Virus record (IMG/VR): IMGVR_UViG_3300042691_029653 | Span: 1 to 30,501 of that record | Source of the DNA: a virus | Length of the DNA: 30,501 nt | Reading direction: 5' to 3' (one strand) | In this document: piece after piece, positions 29,169 through 30,501 of the stretch | Numbering within the stretch: position 1 is the stretch's first letter | Layout of the letters: each line of letters starts with the position of its first letter | Notes under the pieces: generated by a model | Told to the model about the DNA's origin: nothing | What the model saw: only the letters and a program-made list of their open reading frames with translations | Database searches by the model: none | Translations under genes and position numbers: made by a program

Positions 29169-29561
29169 ATGCTCCCAACCATCACCACCGCCAGCCCCGA
29201 TAGCGGCAAGCAGCTAACCCCCATGCAAGCCGCTTTCGTCGAGGCTTTTGTCAGTAACGGCGGACAGAAAGAAGCCGCCGCTATCGAAGCTGGCTATTCC
29301 CCAGCTACCGCACGCTCCCAAGCCTATGAACTCCTTAGCAAACCTCACGTGATCCAAGCCGTCATGAGCCGGACCATGCAGGAACTGGTCATGCAGTCAC
29401 CGGCTGCAGTCCAACGCCTTCATGATCTTCTCTCAGCCAAATCTGAGTATGTCCGGCTCCAGGCGGCACAGGATCTGTTGAACCGGACAGGGATGAAGGT
29501 TCCCGACCGTGTAGATCACCGTGTTACTGGAGATGTTAGTGTGCACATCGACCTGAGTTAG
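29169..29561 (+). CDS. terS: Terminase small subunit
   Basis: A 130-aa product. Residues about 16-75 form the DNA-recognition domain typical of small terminases: LTPMQAAFVEAFVSNGGQKE, AAAIEAGYSPATARSQAYEL, LSKPHVIQAVMSR. The middle (about 78-112; SPAAVQRLHDLLSAKSEYVR, LQAAQDLLNRTG) is the oligomerisation helix pair, and the end is an acidic strand (DVSVHIDLS). It would bind the packaging site and deliver the concatemer to the large subunit, which is not in the window. The ribosome site is weak (TTAGGA). It starts the + strand late region, wrapping round to the portal gene. Confidence 0.85.
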   Translation: MLPTITTASPDSGKQLTPMQAAFVEAFVSNGGQKEAAAIEAGYSPATARSQAYELLSKPHVIQAVMSRTMQELVMQSPAAVQRLHDLLSAKSEYVRLQAAQDLLNRTGMKVPDRVDHRVTGDVSVHIDLS

Positions 29562-29684
29562 GGGAGGGGGGGTTAAAAAACAGTCTGCTGGTGTTGCGAG
29601 GGGTCCAACTCACGGATTTTTTCCCCCAAAGGTCCGCAGTATTAGAGACGTAACACGGTTAGTTTTTGGTGAGAGGAAGGTTTG
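29561..29684. other. G-run/A-run inverted repeat after terS
   Basis: After the terminase stop there is GGGGGGG-TT-AAAAAA (29566-29580), then TTTTTT-CCCCC at 29617-29627. These pair as a 6-bp AT stem plus a 5-bp GC stem with a TT bulge and a 36-nt loop. This could terminate transcription on either strand or mark a cos-like site; neither is shown. No gene is seen in the gap. Confidence 0.35.
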
Positions 29685-29876
29685 ATGGGTTTGTCGTCGA
29701 TGATGAAGTGGGAGGATCGTCAGCGGTTGCGGGCGATTGTTCGGCGGGTTCATTTGCGGTGGATGCCGGAGAGTTTGTTGACGGATTATGAGTGCGACAA
29801 GTTGATTGATAGCTTCTCGGAGGAGGTGATCGAGGCGAACTTGAAGGCTGGCCGGGAGGTTGGGTTGGTGCAGTGA
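29685..29876 (+). CDS. Small hypothetical protein
   Basis: A 63-aa product from ATG 29685 with GAGAGGAAGG upstream. It is basic at the front (MKWEDRQRLRAIVRRVHLRW) and acidic helical behind (YECDKLIDSFSEEVIEANLK). Codons end mostly in G or T, unlike the C-rich codon use of the coat gene. The TGA stop leads into late motif copy 4. No function recognised; it lies between packaging and spike genes. Confidence 0.65.
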   Translation: MGLSSMMKWEDRQRLRAIVRRVHLRWMPESLLTDYECDKLIDSFSEEVIEANLKAGREVGLVQ

Positions 29877-29887
29877 CCTGTCCATTG
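29875..29887 (+). promoter_or_regulatory. Late-gene intergenic motif, copy 4
   Basis: GACCTGTCCATTG overlaps the stop of the 63-aa gene and lies 55 bp before the spike base gene. Two bases differ from copy 2. Confidence 0.35.
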
Positions 29888-29942
29888 TGTGGATGGGGTT
29901 GATTGGGGATGAGGGCTTCGTTTTGTAGATGGAGGCCCTTTC

Positions 29943-30188
29943 ATGGCTGGATCGGTGATGATGGATGTGGCGGCCGTTCCTGGGAACGCTGCTGCGGTGA
30001 CGCCGAGCGATAGCACGGTTCTTGATTGTGTTGGCCTCTATGTGGGCGGGACTGGCAATGTTGTGGTTGAGACGCAGCAGGGTCAGTTGGTGACGTTTGC
30101 GTCTGTTCCTGGTGGCAGTTGGATTTGGCTCCAGATTGCTCGGGTGCGGGCTGCGACGAGCGCGACCAGCATTGTGGCTCTCTGGTGA
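29943..30188 (+). CDS. Spike base protein, RCAP_Rcc01079-like
   Basis: An 81-aa product with GGAGG before ATG 29943. The sequence AAVTPSDSTVLDCVGLYVGG, then TGNVVVETQQGQLVTFASVP and RVRAATSATSIVALW follows closely the pattern of the spike base family named after Rcc01079 of the Rhodobacter capsulatus gene transfer agent (TPSDSTxL...ALYVG..GD..V....GQ.VTF..VPAG...P.RV.RV.ATGTTA..IVAL). In that particle the protein anchors head spikes that bind host capsule. Here it is followed by GTGA-coupled and further spike-like genes. The assignment is from pattern recall and is fairly secure. Confidence 0.78.
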   Translation: MAGSVMMDVAAVPGNAAAVTPSDSTVLDCVGLYVGGTGNVVVETQQGQLVTFASVPGGSWIWLQIARVRAATSATSIVALW

Positions 30189-30397
30189 GCCGGAACGCGT
30201 TTCAGACTGTTCGGCGCACGACGCGCACTGGCGGGTTTTCTCCTGCTGGCACTGCGACGTTGATCCTTGATTTTGTGCCGAGCGATCCGGCCACGGATTT
30301 TTCGTTACGCCTGGATTTTTTGGGCCAGGCTTACGTGGTCCACACTGACGACCCGGTTCAGGCGGGTGCCTATATCAACCTCCAGGTTTGGAAATAG
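30185..30397 (+). CDS. Small spike-associated protein
   Basis: A 70-aa product starting at GTG 30185 inside the spike base stop. It reads RNAFQTVRRTTRTGGFSPAG, then TATLILDFVPSDPATDFSLR and AYINLQVWK: short strands with Thr and Asp-rich turns, so an all-beta protein is likely. The coupling to the spike base gene suggests it is a second component of the same surface structure. No family is recognised. Confidence 0.6.
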   Translation: MSRNAFQTVRRTTRTGGFSPAGTATLILDFVPSDPATDFSLRLDFLGQAYVVHTDDPVQAGAYINLQVWK

Positions 30398-30400
30398 ACC

Positions 30401-30501
30401 ATGCCTCTTGTCCCCCAGAGTTTCAGCCAGCTCATCGACTTCACCCGCACCTCTGCGGCGACCTTCGTGAACTCTTCGGGCAACATCGCCTCGACGCCCC
30501 A
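30401..30501 (+). CDS. Tail/head-spike fibre protein, 3'-truncated
   Basis: ATG 30401 opens a frame that runs off the window (33 complete residues). The start MPLVPQSFSQLIDFTRTSAA followed by TFVNSSGNI matches the short DFTRASTATYV.S.G motif that begins many phage spike or fibre proteins and large tail proteins. With the spike base gene upstream this is probably the spike fibre. No ribosome site better than a weak purine stretch (GGAAATAGACC) is seen. The rest is outside the window. Confidence 0.65.
   Translation, partial: MPLVPQSFSQLIDFTRTSAATFVNSSGNIASTP

Noticed and set aside
1-30501. Integrated prophage with host flanks, or CRISPR array
   Set aside because: Phage genes continue on both sides of attP and no host gene, attL/attR pair or spaced repeat array was found.

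Overview
The window is about 30.5 kb of a temperate, T7-type short-tailed phage (podovirus) genome. GC content is high and Shine-Dalgarno sites are strong. Several family signatures (Bbp19-like protein, short HK97-type capsid, RCAP_Rcc01079-type spike base, ArdC, a partial tRNA-Ser(UGA) of alphaproteobacterial type) point to an alphaproteobacterial host, possibly a sphingomonad; this host call is an inference. No host genes were seen, and phage genes lie on both sides of the attachment site. The sequence therefore reads as a circular, excised or circularly permuted phage genome cut arbitrarily. The portal gene is truncated at the left edge and a tail/head-spike gene at the right edge; the large terminase is presumably just outside.

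Left region (1-17.3 kb, + strand): late genes in T7 order. These are portal, Bbp19-like protein, scaffold, a GNAT acetyltransferase, major capsid protein, a small capsid-associated protein, a terminator, tail tubular proteins A and B, three internal virion (ejection) proteins, tail fibre, an Ig-like accessory protein, and a lysis cassette (coiled-coil/TM protein, M15 endolysin, holin, small basic protein). A lone minus-strand gene with a short signal-like N-terminus (10153-10467) interrupts the series and looks like a moron.

Middle (17.3-18.9 kb): the site-specific recombination module. An attP region carries the 5' half of tRNA-Ser(UGA), three arm-site-like repeats and a perfect core match to the ParB site parS. 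It is followed by a tyrosine integrase and an overlapping excisionase-like gene.

Right-centre (18.9-26.3 kb, - strand): one long leftward early operon. It reads from two HTH regulators through a DUF1064 nuclease, DnaT-like replication protein, a helicase-loader-like protein, YqaJ-type exonuclease, winged helix protein, Rad52-like annealing protein, SSB and ArdC anti-restriction protein. It continues into a run of tiny overlapping genes and ends in xis-int. There is no phage DNA or RNA polymerase in view, so replication and transcription probably use host enzymes. A divergent control region (26.3-26.45 kb) faces a rightward HTH/zinc-ribbon regulator.

Far right (26.7-30.5 kb): a second leftward set of small unknown genes punctuated by a cluster of hairpins, then a roughly 550-bp region without a convincing gene, then the + strand packaging start (small terminase) and a spike cassette resembling the head spikes of the Rhodobacter gene transfer agent.

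The points that most deserve follow-up are the attP/parS/tRNA arrangement, a 13-bp motif that recurs in gaps before late genes, a shared palindrome in front of two early transcription units, the hairpin cluster, and the moron gene. Functions were assigned by reading the translated sequences; no database search was run.
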